Made by a program: the position numbers and the translations under genes | Notes under the pieces: generated by a model | What the model saw: only the letters and a program-made list of their open reading frames with translations | Databases searched by the model: none | Told to the model about the DNA's origin: nothing | NCBI RefSeq assembly: GCF_002102185.1 | Contig: NZ_LQOW01000026.1 | Coordinates: 124,001 to 188,000 of the forward strand | From: Mycobacterium fragae | GTDB taxonomy: Bacteria > Actinomycetota > Actinomycetes > Mycobacteriales > Mycobacteriaceae | Direction: 5' to 3' | Length of the DNA: 64,000 bases | Part shown: positions 54,476 to 64,000 of the stretch, piece after piece | Position numbering within the stretch: the stretch's first letter is position 1 | Layout of the letters: the number at the start of each line of letters is the position of its first letter

Positions 54476-55344
54476 CTGCGGTTGATCAGCCCGGCCAGTT
54501 CGGTCACCGACCAGGGCGGTGCGTCGTGATGGTCGCGGTATCCGATCGGTGTGGGAGCGGGTCGCGGAAAGCGTCCGACGAAACCGCCTGAGGCGACAAA
54601 GATTTCGCCGGTCACCCGCTCTGCGAGATCGCTGGCCAGATAGGCGTAGATCGGGGCGACGTAATCCGGTGTCGCTACGTCAAGCGACCCTTGCATGGAG
54701 ACGTCGTCGAGCAGCCCTCGCCGATTCAGTTCGGTGATGTGGGCTTCATACGCCGCACCGGTGGACAGCCGCGTCTTGGCGCCGGGGCACACCACATTGG
54801 CCCGTACCCCGTGCTCTTTGAGTTCTGCGGCAATCGCCAGTGTGAGACTGTTGACCGCACCCTTGCCGGCCGGATACCCGCTGCCGCCGTAGTCACCGAG
54901 GAACGCGACCGAGCTCGTGTTGATGATGCTGCCGCCGCCTTGCGCGACCATCTTTGGTGCGGCCGCGCGGCAGGTCGCGAAGACCGTGCCCAGGTGCGCG
55001 TCGAGAAGCTCGGCAAACTGCGCGGCGCTGATGTCGAGGATCGACGAACCCGGCGGTTCCGCGATGCCGGCACAGTTCACCAGGATGTGGATGGCACCGA
55101 ATTCGTCAATACACTTGTCCACCAACGATTCTGCGGCCGACTGGTCGGCCGCTGAACCGGGATGAGCCACGGCGTGGCCGCCGTCCGCGGCAATTTTGTC
55201 TGCGGTGGCCCGGGCCGCATCGGCGTCCCGGCCATTGACCACCACACCCGCGCCGTGACGCGCCAGTAAAGCAGCCACGGCCGCGCCGATACCCCGCGAC
55301 CCGCCGATGACGACGGCGCCGCGGTCGGCTAGCAGTGGACTCAC
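54472..55344 (-). CDS. Short-chain dehydrogenase/reductase
   Basis: 290 residues from GTG 55344, with AGGAG about 8 nt upstream. VVIGGSRGIGAA, LVNCAG and YPAGK (Tyr-x3-Lys). A C-terminal tail FVGRFPRPAPTPIGYRDHHDAPPWSV is longer than in FabG and resembles the SDR domains of multifunctional beta-oxidation enzymes. 17 bp after the flavin oxidoreductase, so probably one operon. Confidence 0.87.
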   Translation of the reverse strand: MSPLLADRGAVVIGGSRGIGAAVAALLARHGAGVVVNGRDADAARATADKIAADGGHAVAHPGSAADQSAAESLVDKCIDEFGAIHILVNCAGIAEPPGSSILDISAAQFAELLDAHLGTVFATCRAAAPKMVAQGGGSIINTSSVAFLGDYGGSGYPAGKGAVNSLTLAIAAELKEHGVRANVVCPGAKTRLSTGAAYEAHITELNRRGLLDDVSMQGSLDVATPDYVAPIYAYLASDLAERVTGEIFVASGGFVGRFPRPAPTPIGYRDHHDAPPWSVTELAGLINRS

Positions 55345-55361
55345 TCGGCCGCTCCTAATCT

Positions 55362-57359
55362 CTAGACGGCGCAGGCGGCGCGGGCGCCTTCTTCGGTGGC
55401 TTTGCGGATCAGGCCCAAGCCGGTGCAGTCGCCGGCGGCGTGCACCTGAGCGTCCGGCACGGCAGTCATCAGGGCATCGAACAACGCGGTGTCGGCTTCG
55501 GGTGTGCCGGCTAGGACGACGGTATCGGCCGCCAGCGCACGGGTGCTCCCACCGGCAGGCGTGAATTGCACGCTGTCCGAAGTGATCCGTTCGACTGGGG
55601 CGTGGACGTGGACGGTGACACCCAGCCGGTCGAGACGATCCATGTGCTCGGTCCTGCGTTTGTTGCCGACCTCGGGCGCTATCATCTTGCCGCCCTCCAG
55701 GATCGACACGAAACGGCCCCGGCCCGCGAGGAATTCGGCAAGTTCGAGGGCGACCAGGTCGCCACCGATGATCGCAACGCGACGGCCAAACGGCATCCAC
55801 GCCCGAGTGGCTGCCCGCATGAGCGTCGGGCGGATCAGCTGCTGCCTACGCCCGGCGAACATCTCCCGCAGTTTCGGCCCGGTCCGAACGTGCGGTAGCC
55901 GGGAGCCGGGGATCTCGGGGACGACGACGCGGCCACCAGTAGCCACGACAACGGCTTCGGGTGCGAGTGTGACCACGTCGCTCGTTGAAACAGCATGGCC
56001 TAGCTCGACTTTCGTATCCGAAGCCCTGACTTCGTCACGCAGATATCGAAGGAACGGCTCGTTCTCGGGATGCAGTACCGCCGCCCAGAGCAGCGCACCG
56101 CCCAGCTGGCCGTTGCGCTCAAACAAAGTCACCCGGTGCCCGCGTTCGGACGCCACGCGGGCGGCTTCCAAACCGGCGGGCCCGCCGCCGATCACCACCA
56201 CGTTTTTGGCTCTCGCCGTGCGCATCGTCGCCAATTCGCGTTCCTTGCCGGTGCGCGGATTCACGGCGCAGTCGACGGAGAACCGCAGTTCCATGGCATC
56301 GATGCAGTTTTCGCAAGAGATGCATTTGCGAACTCGATGCGCCTGACCGGTCCGCAGCTTGTGGAGCAGGTCAGGGTCGGCGAGCAGTGGGCGGCCCATC
56401 GCAATGAAATCAGCGCGGCCGTCGGCCAGGATCTGTTCGGCCCGCTTCGGGTCGTGAATGCGGCCCACCGCGATCACCGGCACGTCGACCACCTCTTTGA
56501 CTGCCGCCGCTGCACCGACGTTGAGTTCGTCGCCGTCGTCAGACCCGTTGACCATGCCGGTCACCAGCCGGTCGATCACACCCCCGCTGACATGAAAAGC
56601 ATCGACTCCAGCTGCCACCAGCTGCGGTGCCACTTGCGCCGTTTCGTAAATCGGGCGGCCCCCGGCGACGCGCTCGTATCCGGAAATCCGCAGCGTGATC
56701 GGCAGCGCGTCGCCGACTTCGGAGCGAATCGCGGCCAGCGTCTCGAGCACTATCCGGATGCGGCCTCGCACCGAATCCCCCCGGTAGTCATCGGTACGTC
56801 GATTGCGTTGCGGGGCAAGGAACGAGCCAAGCAGCATATAACCGTGCGCGGCATGCAGCTTGATGCCGTCGTAGCCCGCTTCGGCGGCCCGGCGCGCCGC
56901 GGTCTTGAACAGGTCGAGCACCTCGGTGAGTTGCTGCACGCTGATCTCGGCCGAGGGCCGCCCAGTCAGATACGACGGGATCACGGACGGCCCAAGCGAT
57001 GTCACACCGTGCATTTCCGGACCCAGGCCGTCCGGACCGGCATGCACGACCTGCGGCTGAATCTTGGCGCCGTGTTCGTGCACCGTCTCCACCAGTGCCC
57101 GGTGGGCGTCTACCGCCGCGTCGGTGCCCAGATGCAAACCGCCAGGTGTTTCCGGATGCCGATGGTCAATCCCGGTGGCGCCGACCGTGATCAGGCCGAC
57201 GCCCCCTTGAGCCCGTGCGGCGAAATAGTCGCGAGTGCGCTGCGAGGGCAGCCCGTCGGGCGTACCGTACATGGTCTCCATCGGCGACATCACCAGGCGG
57301 TTGCGCACCGACATGGCGCCGATCCGTCCCGGCTCCAGCAGATGTCGGAAGGTGCTCAC
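55362..57359 (-). CDS. FMN/FAD/[4Fe-4S] oxidoreductase (2,4-dienoyl-CoA reductase-like)
   Basis: 665 residues from GTG 57359. An N-terminal old-yellow-enzyme barrel (NRLVMSPMET, HAAHGYMLLGSFLAPQRNRR), cluster cysteines in RKCISCENCIDAM and DCAVNP, and a C-terminal FAD/NAD part with VVIGGGPAGLEAA and VAIIGGDLVALELAEFLAG. The layout is that of 2,4-dienoyl-CoA reductase (FadH) and related enoate or steroid-ring reductases. Followed by an SDR. The natural substrate could be a dienoyl-CoA or an enone. Confidence 0.9.
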   Translation of the reverse strand: MSTFRHLLEPGRIGAMSVRNRLVMSPMETMYGTPDGLPSQRTRDYFAARAQGGVGLITVGATGIDHRHPETPGGLHLGTDAAVDAHRALVETVHEHGAKIQPQVVHAGPDGLGPEMHGVTSLGPSVIPSYLTGRPSAEISVQQLTEVLDLFKTAARRAAEAGYDGIKLHAAHGYMLLGSFLAPQRNRRTDDYRGDSVRGRIRIVLETLAAIRSEVGDALPITLRISGYERVAGGRPIYETAQVAPQLVAAGVDAFHVSGGVIDRLVTGMVNGSDDGDELNVGAAAAVKEVVDVPVIAVGRIHDPKRAEQILADGRADFIAMGRPLLADPDLLHKLRTGQAHRVRKCISCENCIDAMELRFSVDCAVNPRTGKERELATMRTARAKNVVVIGGGPAGLEAARVASERGHRVTLFERNGQLGGALLWAAVLHPENEPFLRYLRDEVRASDTKVELGHAVSTSDVVTLAPEAVVVATGGRVVVPEIPGSRLPHVRTGPKLREMFAGRRQQLIRPTLMRAATRAWMPFGRRVAIIGGDLVALELAEFLAGRGRFVSILEGGKMIAPEVGNKRRTEHMDRLDRLGVTVHVHAPVERITSDSVQFTPAGGSTRALAADTVVLAGTPEADTALFDALMTAVPDAQVHAAGDCTGLGLIRKATEEGARAACAV

Positions 57360-57436
57360 CGATACCGCCGACTGGCCACTTATTGCACGCTTTTCGCGTT
57401 AACGCGTGTCATAACTGGCCACTCGGCAGCAAAAGA

Positions 57437-58564
57437 TCATCTGTCAGCGTCGGTATAGCGGATGACGCCGCGAATGTTCTTGCCGTCCAGCATGTCCTGG
57501 TAGCCGTCGTTGATCTGCTCGAGCTTGTACTGACGGGTGATCATGTCGTCGAGATTGAGCTTGCCCGCCTTGTACATCGCCAGCAATTGCGGGATGTCGT
57601 ACTGCGGGTTGCCGCCGCCGAAGATGGTGCCCTGCAGGTTCTTCTGCATCAAGGTCAGCATCGCGAGGTTCAGGTTCACCTGATTGTCCAGCAGGCTACC
57701 GATAGCGGTCACCACGCACGTGCCGCCCTTGGCGGTCATGATCATGTAGTTTTCGATGTCGGCGCCCTTCAGTTCACCGACCGTGACGATCACCTTCTTG
57801 GCCATCAGACCGTAGGTGACCTCCATGATGCCCCCCAGCGCGGATTCGATGTCCGGATAGACATGGGTGGCACCGAATTTCAGTGCCTGGTCGCGCTTCC
57901 ACTCCACGGGGTCGATAGCGAAGATGTAGCGGGCGCCGGCGTTGACCGCACCCTGCAGCGCGGACATGCCCACGCCGCCGATGCCGACGATGGCGACGTC
58001 GTCGCCGGGCCGGATGTCGGCGGTTCGAGTGGCCGAGCCATAGCCGGTCGTCACGCCGCAACCCACCAGGGCGGCCACCTCGAAGGGCACCGACGGGTCG
58101 ATCTTCACCACCGAACTATTGTGCACGACCATGTACGGCGAGAACGTCCCCAGCAGCGTCATCGGGTAGACGTTCTGACCGCGGGCCTGGATGCGGAACG
58201 TCCCGTCGGATACCGCTGCGCCGTTGAGCAGGTCGGCCCCCAAGTCGCAGAGGTTGCGCATACCCGACTGACACGTCGGGCACTTGCCACAGGACGGGAT
58301 GAACGACAACACGACGTGATCGCCCTCGGCCAAGTCCTCGACTCCAGGACCGACCTCGGTGACGATCCCCGCGCCCTCGTGACCGCCGAGAACCGGGAAA
58401 CCGCCCATCGGGATGCCGCCGGTCACCAGGTGGTGGTCGGAATGGCACATCCCGGCCGCTTCCATCTGGATCTTGACCTCGTCCTTGCGCGGGTCGCCGA
58501 TCTCGATTTCCTCGATCGACCATGGCTGGTTGAACTCCCAGATCAGCGCGCCCTTTGTTTTCAC
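57437..58564 (-). CDS. adhB: Zinc-containing alcohol dehydrogenase AdhB
   Basis: 375 residues from GTG 58564. Catalytic zinc ligands in AGMCHSDHHL and GGHEGAGIV, structural zinc cysteines in CGKCPTCQSGMRNLC, NAD-binding GIGGVGMSALQG. Class-III-like medium-chain dehydrogenase. Last gene of the run cyp123-SDR-cyp51-ferredoxin-SnoaL, matching adhB (Rv0761c) of M. tuberculosis; 57 bp separate it from the preceding gene. It may oxidise alcohols made by the P450s. Confidence 0.92.
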   Translation of the reverse strand: MKTKGALIWEFNQPWSIEEIEIGDPRKDEVKIQMEAAGMCHSDHHLVTGGIPMGGFPVLGGHEGAGIVTEVGPGVEDLAEGDHVVLSFIPSCGKCPTCQSGMRNLCDLGADLLNGAAVSDGTFRIQARGQNVYPMTLLGTFSPYMVVHNSSVVKIDPSVPFEVAALVGCGVTTGYGSATRTADIRPGDDVAIVGIGGVGMSALQGAVNAGARYIFAIDPVEWKRDQALKFGATHVYPDIESALGGIMEVTYGLMAKKVIVTVGELKGADIENYMIMTAKGGTCVVTAIGSLLDNQVNLNLAMLTLMQKNLQGTIFGGGNPQYDIPQLLAMYKAGKLNLDDMITRQYKLEQINDGYQDMLDGKNIRGVIRYTDADR

Positions 58565-58621
58565 CGCGAACCTGCTTTCAACTAGTTGGTGGGGGCCTGA
58601 GCGACAGCGTAGTGACGTGGG

Positions 58622-59164
58622 TCACCACAGCGGAACGGGGGCCTTACCTAGGGGGTAGTAGCCGGGCAGCTTCTCACCGGCGAGGCTGCGCTCGATGCGC
58701 TTTTGCATGCCTGCCGACAACTTTCCGTCCTTCATCAGCTGCATGTACAGCGCCTGGACGTGACCGAAGTCGAAGAAGTCGCGCTGCCACTCGATGAGCT
58801 GGTCGGCGTTGAGCCGAAACCAGCTGCCGCCGATTCCGTAGATCTCCTGCCGGCCGTCGCCGTCGACGACCACCTGCTTCCAGAAGCCGACGATCTCTCC
58901 CTGCTGGTCGTCGATGATGACCTTCTGGTACGGGTACTGCCAGTTCTCCAGGCCCTCCATTTCCCAGCCGAGAGCGATGTCGCGGATCTCGTCGATCCCG
59001 ACGCACATGACGTCTTCCTTGGGCCCGATGTTCCAGCCGTAGGTGGCGTCGGGAGCGTAGAAGTCGGCCAGCGGCTTCCAGTCGCCCGCTTTCTCGCAGT
59101 CCTTGTTGGCCTGTAGCCAGCGCTGCACCCACTCGTCGAGCTCTGAACGCGCAAAGGACGCCAT
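58622..59164 (-). CDS. SnoaL/NTF2-like protein in the cyp51 operon (Rv0762c position)
   Basis: 180 residues from ATG 59164, directly after the ferredoxin stop. WVQRWLQANKDCEKAGDWKPLADFYAPDATYGWNIG is the NTF2-like helix-hairpin entry, with VDGDGRQEIYGIGGSWF on the sheet. Highly hydrophobic pocket residues suggest a small-molecule binder or isomerase. Conserved in the cyp51 operon; activity unknown. Confidence 0.78.
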   Translation of the reverse strand: MASFARSELDEWVQRWLQANKDCEKAGDWKPLADFYAPDATYGWNIGPKEDVMCVGIDEIRDIALGWEMEGLENWQYPYQKVIIDDQQGEIVGFWKQVVVDGDGRQEIYGIGGSWFRLNADQLIEWQRDFFDFGHVQALYMQLMKDGKLSAGMQKRIERSLAGEKLPGYYPLGKAPVPLW

Positions 59165-59166
59165 TG

Positions 59167-60729
<1,563 letters not shown>

Positions 60730-60733
<4 letters not shown>

Positions 60734-61548
60734 GACTCCTCCGGATACTTCAGCTGCTTGCGTTCCGCGGGCGCACTGGCCAACGGCGCCTCGGGTTGAA
60801 TCTCCATCGATGTGATGAACCCGCCGCGCGGCGTTTCGGCGACGAACGCGATCGCCCTGGCCAGGTCGGATGCCCGCAGGAAGTAGTCGTGGCGGGCCTG
60901 CCCCCATTTGGCCCAGTCTTCGAGCATCGGACCGATCGACTCGGGCGGCAGGCTCCAGCCCATGCCGGTCTTCGTCGGACCGGGGTGCACTATCGAGGCG
61001 CGCACACCTGTGCCTTCGAGTTCCATTTGCAGGTTGGCGACCATCGCCACCAGCGCCGCCTTCGCCGCGCCGTAGGCGCCCATGTGTGGACGCTGACGCA
61101 GCGCGACGTCCGACCCGACGAAAATCAGGTCGCCGCGTTGACGTTCCAACATTCCCGGCAACACGGCAGTGGTCAACCGGTTGGCGCCGATGAGATGGAT
61201 CTGCACCTGCGATTCGAAGACGTCGGTGCTGATCTCATGCAGACGACCGAAGAAGGTGTCGCCGGCGCCGGTGACCAGCAATTCGATGTCGCCGAGTTGC
61301 TCGGTTGCCTGGTGCACAAACGATTTGACCGATTCCGGTTCGGTGACATCGAGATGCAGCGCCACGGCCTCACCGCCGTCGGCGCGGATCTGGTCGACGA
61401 GCTCCTGACATTTCTCGACGCGGCGGGCGCCCAGCGCGACCGGAAAGCCGCGGCCCGCGAGTTCGACAGCCGTCGCAGCGCCGATGCCCGACGACGCGCC
61501 GGCGACGATGGCGGGACGGCGGGCGGGATGTGGTTCGAAGCGGGGCAT
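60730..61548 (-). CDS. Short-chain dehydrogenase/reductase in the cyp51 operon (Rv0765c position)
   Basis: 272 residues from ATG 61548, whose codon directly follows the cyp123 stop. IVAGASSGIGAA (nucleotide motif), LVTGAGD replacing NNAG, and YGAAKAA. Operon position between two P450 genes suggests oxidation or reduction of a hydroxylated sterol or lipid. Overlaps cyp51 by 4 nt. Confidence 0.88.
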
Positions 61549-62751
61549 TTACGCGGTCTCCACGGTCATCGGCAGGGAAGCGAATCCGCGCACGTTACTG
61601 GAATGCACACGCACGGCATTCGCCTCGTCCACCTGGTAGTCACGGACTCGACGCAACAGCTCGGTGAGCGCCACCCGCGCCTCCATCCGGGCCAGATGCG
61701 CACCCAGGCAAAAGTGCGCGCCGCTACCGAAACTGACCAGCTTCGAGCCGATGTCGCGCCCGATGCGGTAGTCGTCGGGATTGTCGAACACCCGATCGTC
61801 GCGGTTGGCTGAGCCCGGCAGCAGCAACAGCACGTCGCCTTCGGGAATCGTGTTGTCGTAGAGCGTGAGCTCTTGCGCCACGGAACGAGCGAGGATTTGG
61901 CTGGACGTGTCGTAGCGCAGCGTCTCCTCCACCCACAGCGCAACCCGTGAGTGGTCGGCGAACACACCGGCCAGCTGATCCGGATTGCGCGCCCCCCAAT
62001 ATGCGGCATTGGCAAGCAGTTTGGTGGTGGTCTCGTTGCCCGCTACCACCATCAAAAACAGGAACGCCATGATCTCCTCGTCGGTGAGGCGGTCCCCGTC
62101 GATCTCGGCCTCCAACAATGCCGACGTCAAGTCCTCGGACGGCTTCTTGCGGCGTTGGTTGACCATCTCGGCGTAGTAGACCAGCAGATCGGCCGATGCT
62201 TGCATCGCTGAGGCCGGTACGTCGGCCAAGCCATCCTCGCGGTGCATCACGCCGTCGGCCAGCTCGCGGATGTGGGCCCGGTCGGGCTCGGGCACGCCCA
62301 TCAGTTCCGAGATCACGTCCATCGGCAGCTTGCCCGCGAATTCGCTCACGAAATCGAAGGTTTCGTTCTGCAATGCCGCATCCATGTGCATGCATGCCAG
62401 CTCGACCACCCGCGGCTCAAGCTCACGGATTCGGCGCGGGGTGAAGCCCTTGGACACCAGCGTGCGCAACCGCAGATGGCCCGGATCGTCCATGGCCAAA
62501 AACGACATCACCCGGTTGGCATCCCGGTTGCGCGATACCGGATCCAGGGAAACGCCATAGGCATTCGACAGCGCGGTGCTGTTGCGGAAACCCTGCAACA
62601 CATCGTTGTGGCGCGACAACGCCCAGAACTTCAACTCATCGTTGCGGTACAGCGGGGCCTCGTCGCGCAGCCGCCGGTAGTACGGATACGGGTCTTCGTG
62701 GAAGTCGTAGTCGTAGGGATCGAGCAGCAGCTCGGGCGTCTCGATGGTCAT
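61549..62751 (-). CDS. cyp123: Cytochrome P450 (CYP123-like)
   Basis: 400 residues from ATG 62751. I-helix VVAGNETTTKLLANA, ExxR in EETLRYD, and haem loop FGSGAHFCLGAHLA. Identified as CYP123 by its place (next to TetR and the cyp51 SDR); the substrate is unknown. First gene of the run down to adhB after the TetR gene, with a hairpin-rich gap between. Confidence 0.85.
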   Translation of the reverse strand: MTIETPELLLDPYDYDFHEDPYPYYRRLRDEAPLYRNDELKFWALSRHNDVLQGFRNSTALSNAYGVSLDPVSRNRDANRVMSFLAMDDPGHLRLRTLVSKGFTPRRIRELEPRVVELACMHMDAALQNETFDFVSEFAGKLPMDVISELMGVPEPDRAHIRELADGVMHREDGLADVPASAMQASADLLVYYAEMVNQRRKKPSEDLTSALLEAEIDGDRLTDEEIMAFLFLMVVAGNETTTKLLANAAYWGARNPDQLAGVFADHSRVALWVEETLRYDTSSQILARSVAQELTLYDNTIPEGDVLLLLPGSANRDDRVFDNPDDYRIGRDIGSKLVSFGSGAHFCLGAHLARMEARVALTELLRRVRDYQVDEANAVRVHSSNVRGFASLPMTVETA

Positions 62752-62778
62752 CAGCGCCGCTCCTCCTCATCGCGTCGT

Positions 62779-62812
62779 CCCCCTCGCCGCTGTGCGGCTG
62801 GGGGTGCCCCCA
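62779..62812. repeat. Two mutually exclusive hairpins between tetR and cyp123
   Basis: CCCCC-TC-GCCGC-TGT-GCGGC-T-GGGGG (62779-62804) forms one long stem, while the same GGGGG can instead pair with the next CCCCC (T-GGGGG-TG-CCCCC-A, 62799-62812). The motif looks like the GC-rich palindromes scattered through mycobacterial intergenic DNA. On the minus-strand transcript it lies between tetR and cyp123. Confidence 0.65.
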
Positions 62813-62833
62813 CTGCATCGTCGCCGGCGCGGC

Positions 62834-63424
62834 TCATCGGTCTCTCGTTTCCAGAATCATGCTCACCACGTATGCGAGCCGGTCGGCGATCTGGTGATAG
62901 GTGTAGGCCCCGCTGGCGGCGTTGACCAGCGCGCCGAAAAAGGTCATTTCGAGCGCGGCCACGGTGCGGGAATCGGCATCGGGTCCGATGGCTGAGGTGA
63001 TGCGGCGATGGATCTCGGCACCGATCCGGTCACGCACCTGTCGCACCGCCGGGTCGGCGCCGCCGCCGAGCAACGCCGTCGTGCACGCGGCGGCGACCTC
63101 GGGCTCGTCGGCCACCACCAGCGCCAGGTGGCGCAACGCCTTGTCCACCCGCGTCGGCATCGGTTCGTTGACGTCGGTGAAGAACGGGACCTGTCGCACC
63201 AGATCCAGGTACACCTCGGCGATCAGGTGGTTCTTCGACGAGAAGTAGGTGTAGGCGGTCGCAGGGGCCACTTTGGCGCGGGCGGCCACGGCGCGCACCG
63301 TCAAGTCGGCATAGGACTTCTCCCGCAGCACCTCGACGCCCGCGGCAAGGACCTTGCGGAAGGTCTCTTCCTGCCGACGGTTGCGTGGCATCTCCGTGAT
63401 CGAGACCACTGCATCACTGGACAC
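62834..63424 (-). CDS. TetR-family regulator (Rv0767c position)
   Basis: Up to 196 residues from GTG 63424; GTG 63409 or ATG 63391 (MPRNRRQEETF) are shorter possibilities and are favoured because the operator 63419-63430 covers the first start. The N-terminal HTH reads YADLTVRAVAARAKVAPATAYTYFSSKNHL, followed by a helical ligand domain. It likely represses itself, the cyp123-cyp51 operon and the divergent aldA through the two palindromes in the gap. Confidence 0.87.
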   Translation of the reverse strand: MSSDAVVSITEMPRNRRQEETFRKVLAAGVEVLREKSYADLTVRAVAARAKVAPATAYTYFSSKNHLIAEVYLDLVRQVPFFTDVNEPMPTRVDKALRHLALVVADEPEVAAACTTALLGGGADPAVRQVRDRIGAEIHRRITSAIGPDADSRTVAALEMTFFGALVNAASGAYTYHQIADRLAYVVSMILETRDR

Positions 63425-63430
63425 TTGTCC
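63419..63430. promoter_or_regulatory. TetR operator copy 1
   Basis: GGACACTTGTCC: 5-bp arms GGACA/TGTCC around CT, extended by a flanking T/A pair. It overlaps the most upstream tetR start. Exact reverse complement of copy 2. Confidence 0.65.
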
Positions 63431-63540
63431 AAGTTATCCGACATAGCCGATGCGAGGCAAGCCCGCAGGACAAATACGTAGAAGACGCAGGGCACTTGCC
63501 GCGCTGCCCCGCGGCGGCTATGGTTCGACTGGACTATTCC

Positions 63541-63552
63541 GGACAAGTGTCC
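63541..63552. promoter_or_regulatory. TetR operator copy 2
   Basis: GGACAAGTGTCC, the exact reverse complement of copy 1, 25 bp before the aldA start. The two copies in one divergent gap suggest one dimeric repressor for both genes. Confidence 0.65.
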
Positions 63553-63576
63553 ACCGTAATGTGGCGGGAGCTGAGG

Positions 63577-64000
63577 ATGGCATTACTGGCCGACGGCGCG
63601 AGTGCTCTGCTCATCGACGGCAAGCTGACGAGCGGCAGTGCGGGAACCTTCCCGACGGTCAACCCGGCGACCGAGGAAGTACTCGGGACCGCGGCCGACG
63701 CCGACGCCGAAGACGTGGGCCGCGCTGTCGAGGCGGCGCGGCGGGCCTTCGACGAAACCGATTGGTCGCGCAACACCGAATTGCGCGTCCGGTGTGTGCG
63801 GCAGCTGCGTGATGCGATGCAAAAGCATATAGAAGAGTTGCGTGAACTGACGATCGCTGAGGTCGGGGCGCCGCGGATGCTCACGGCCATCGCTCAGTTG
63901 GAGGGCCCGGTCAACGATCTGGAATTCGCAGCGGACACCGCCGAGTCATATGAGTGGAACCAGGATCTCGGTGAGGCGTCCCCGATGGGCATCCCGACTC
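63577..64000 (+). CDS. aldA: Aldehyde dehydrogenase AldA, N-terminal part (cut by window edge)
   Basis: 141 residues from ATG 63577 (GGGAG and GAGG upstream) run off the right edge. FPTVNPATEEVLGTAADADAEDVGRAVEAARRAFDE is the ALDH N-terminal pattern. The catalytic Cys/Glu lie beyond the window. Divergent from tetR as aldA (Rv0768) in M. tuberculosis. Confidence 0.9.
   Translation, partial: MALLADGASALLIDGKLTSGSAGTFPTVNPATEEVLGTAADADAEDVGRAVEAARRAFDETDWSRNTELRVRCVRQLRDAMQKHIEELRELTIAEVGAPRMLTAIAQLEGPVNDLEFAADTAESYEWNQDLGEASPMGIPT

Noticed and set aside
56070..57458. 462-codon plus-strand ORF opposite the FMN/Fe-S oxidoreductase
   Set aside because: Antisense shadow of a well-defined gene.

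Overview
The window is high-GC actinobacterial DNA and is clearly from a Mycobacterium. It carries, in the order I remember from M. tuberculosis, fadD17-fadE27-fadE26 / fdxD-hsd4A-yrbE4AB-mce4ABCDEF plus two Mce-associated genes, then otsA. Further right come cpsA, phoP-phoR and the adhB-ferredoxin-cyp51-SDR-cyp123-tetR/aldA block. Species cannot be fixed from the sequence alone, and all comparisons with M. tuberculosis are from memory.

Left part (1-22.5 kb): a MarR / amidohydrolase / 109-aa protein / Rieske oxygenase operon diverges from an aldehyde dehydrogenase. Next is the cholesterol side-chain activation operon (fadD17, fadE27, fadE26). It diverges from fdxD-hsd4A and the complete mce4 steroid importer. 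Three KstR-type operators lie in the control regions, one of them inside the yrbE4A promoter. otsA, with a 54-aa ORF directly upstream, closes this part.

Middle part (22.6-46.9 kb): an accessory catabolic region. It holds a crotonase lacking both usual catalytic glutamates, several SDRs, a PadR and an IclR regulator, two hormone-sensitive-lipase-type esterases, two Baeyer-Villiger monooxygenases and two KstD-like flavoproteins. It also holds an unrecognised protein with a possible HxD...H iron site, and homologues of the steroid ring-degrading enzymes HsaA, HsaC and HsaD. Most genes overlap by 1-4 nt. The logic looks like ketone to ester to hydrolysis, plus hydroxylation, extradiol cleavage and C-C hydrolysis of a polycyclic or aromatic substrate. 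Two reading frames (a PaaI-type thioesterase and the HsaC homologue) are each broken by one missing base.

Right part (46.9-64 kb): cpsA, a DUF732-type membrane protein, and a small WGxxGxxG-tailed secreted protein lying between two 35-bp direct repeats that are 3' fragments of a tRNA gene. Then come an intact tRNA-Thr(UGU), a protein made of nine 10-residue repeats, phoP with an upstream PhoP-type box, phoR, a HIT protein, YceI, an SDR, an FMN/FAD/Fe-S oxidoreductase and the adhB-cyp51-cyp123 operon. A TetR gene and aldA diverge across two copies of the same 12-bp palindrome. No intergenic stretch exceeds 300 bp.
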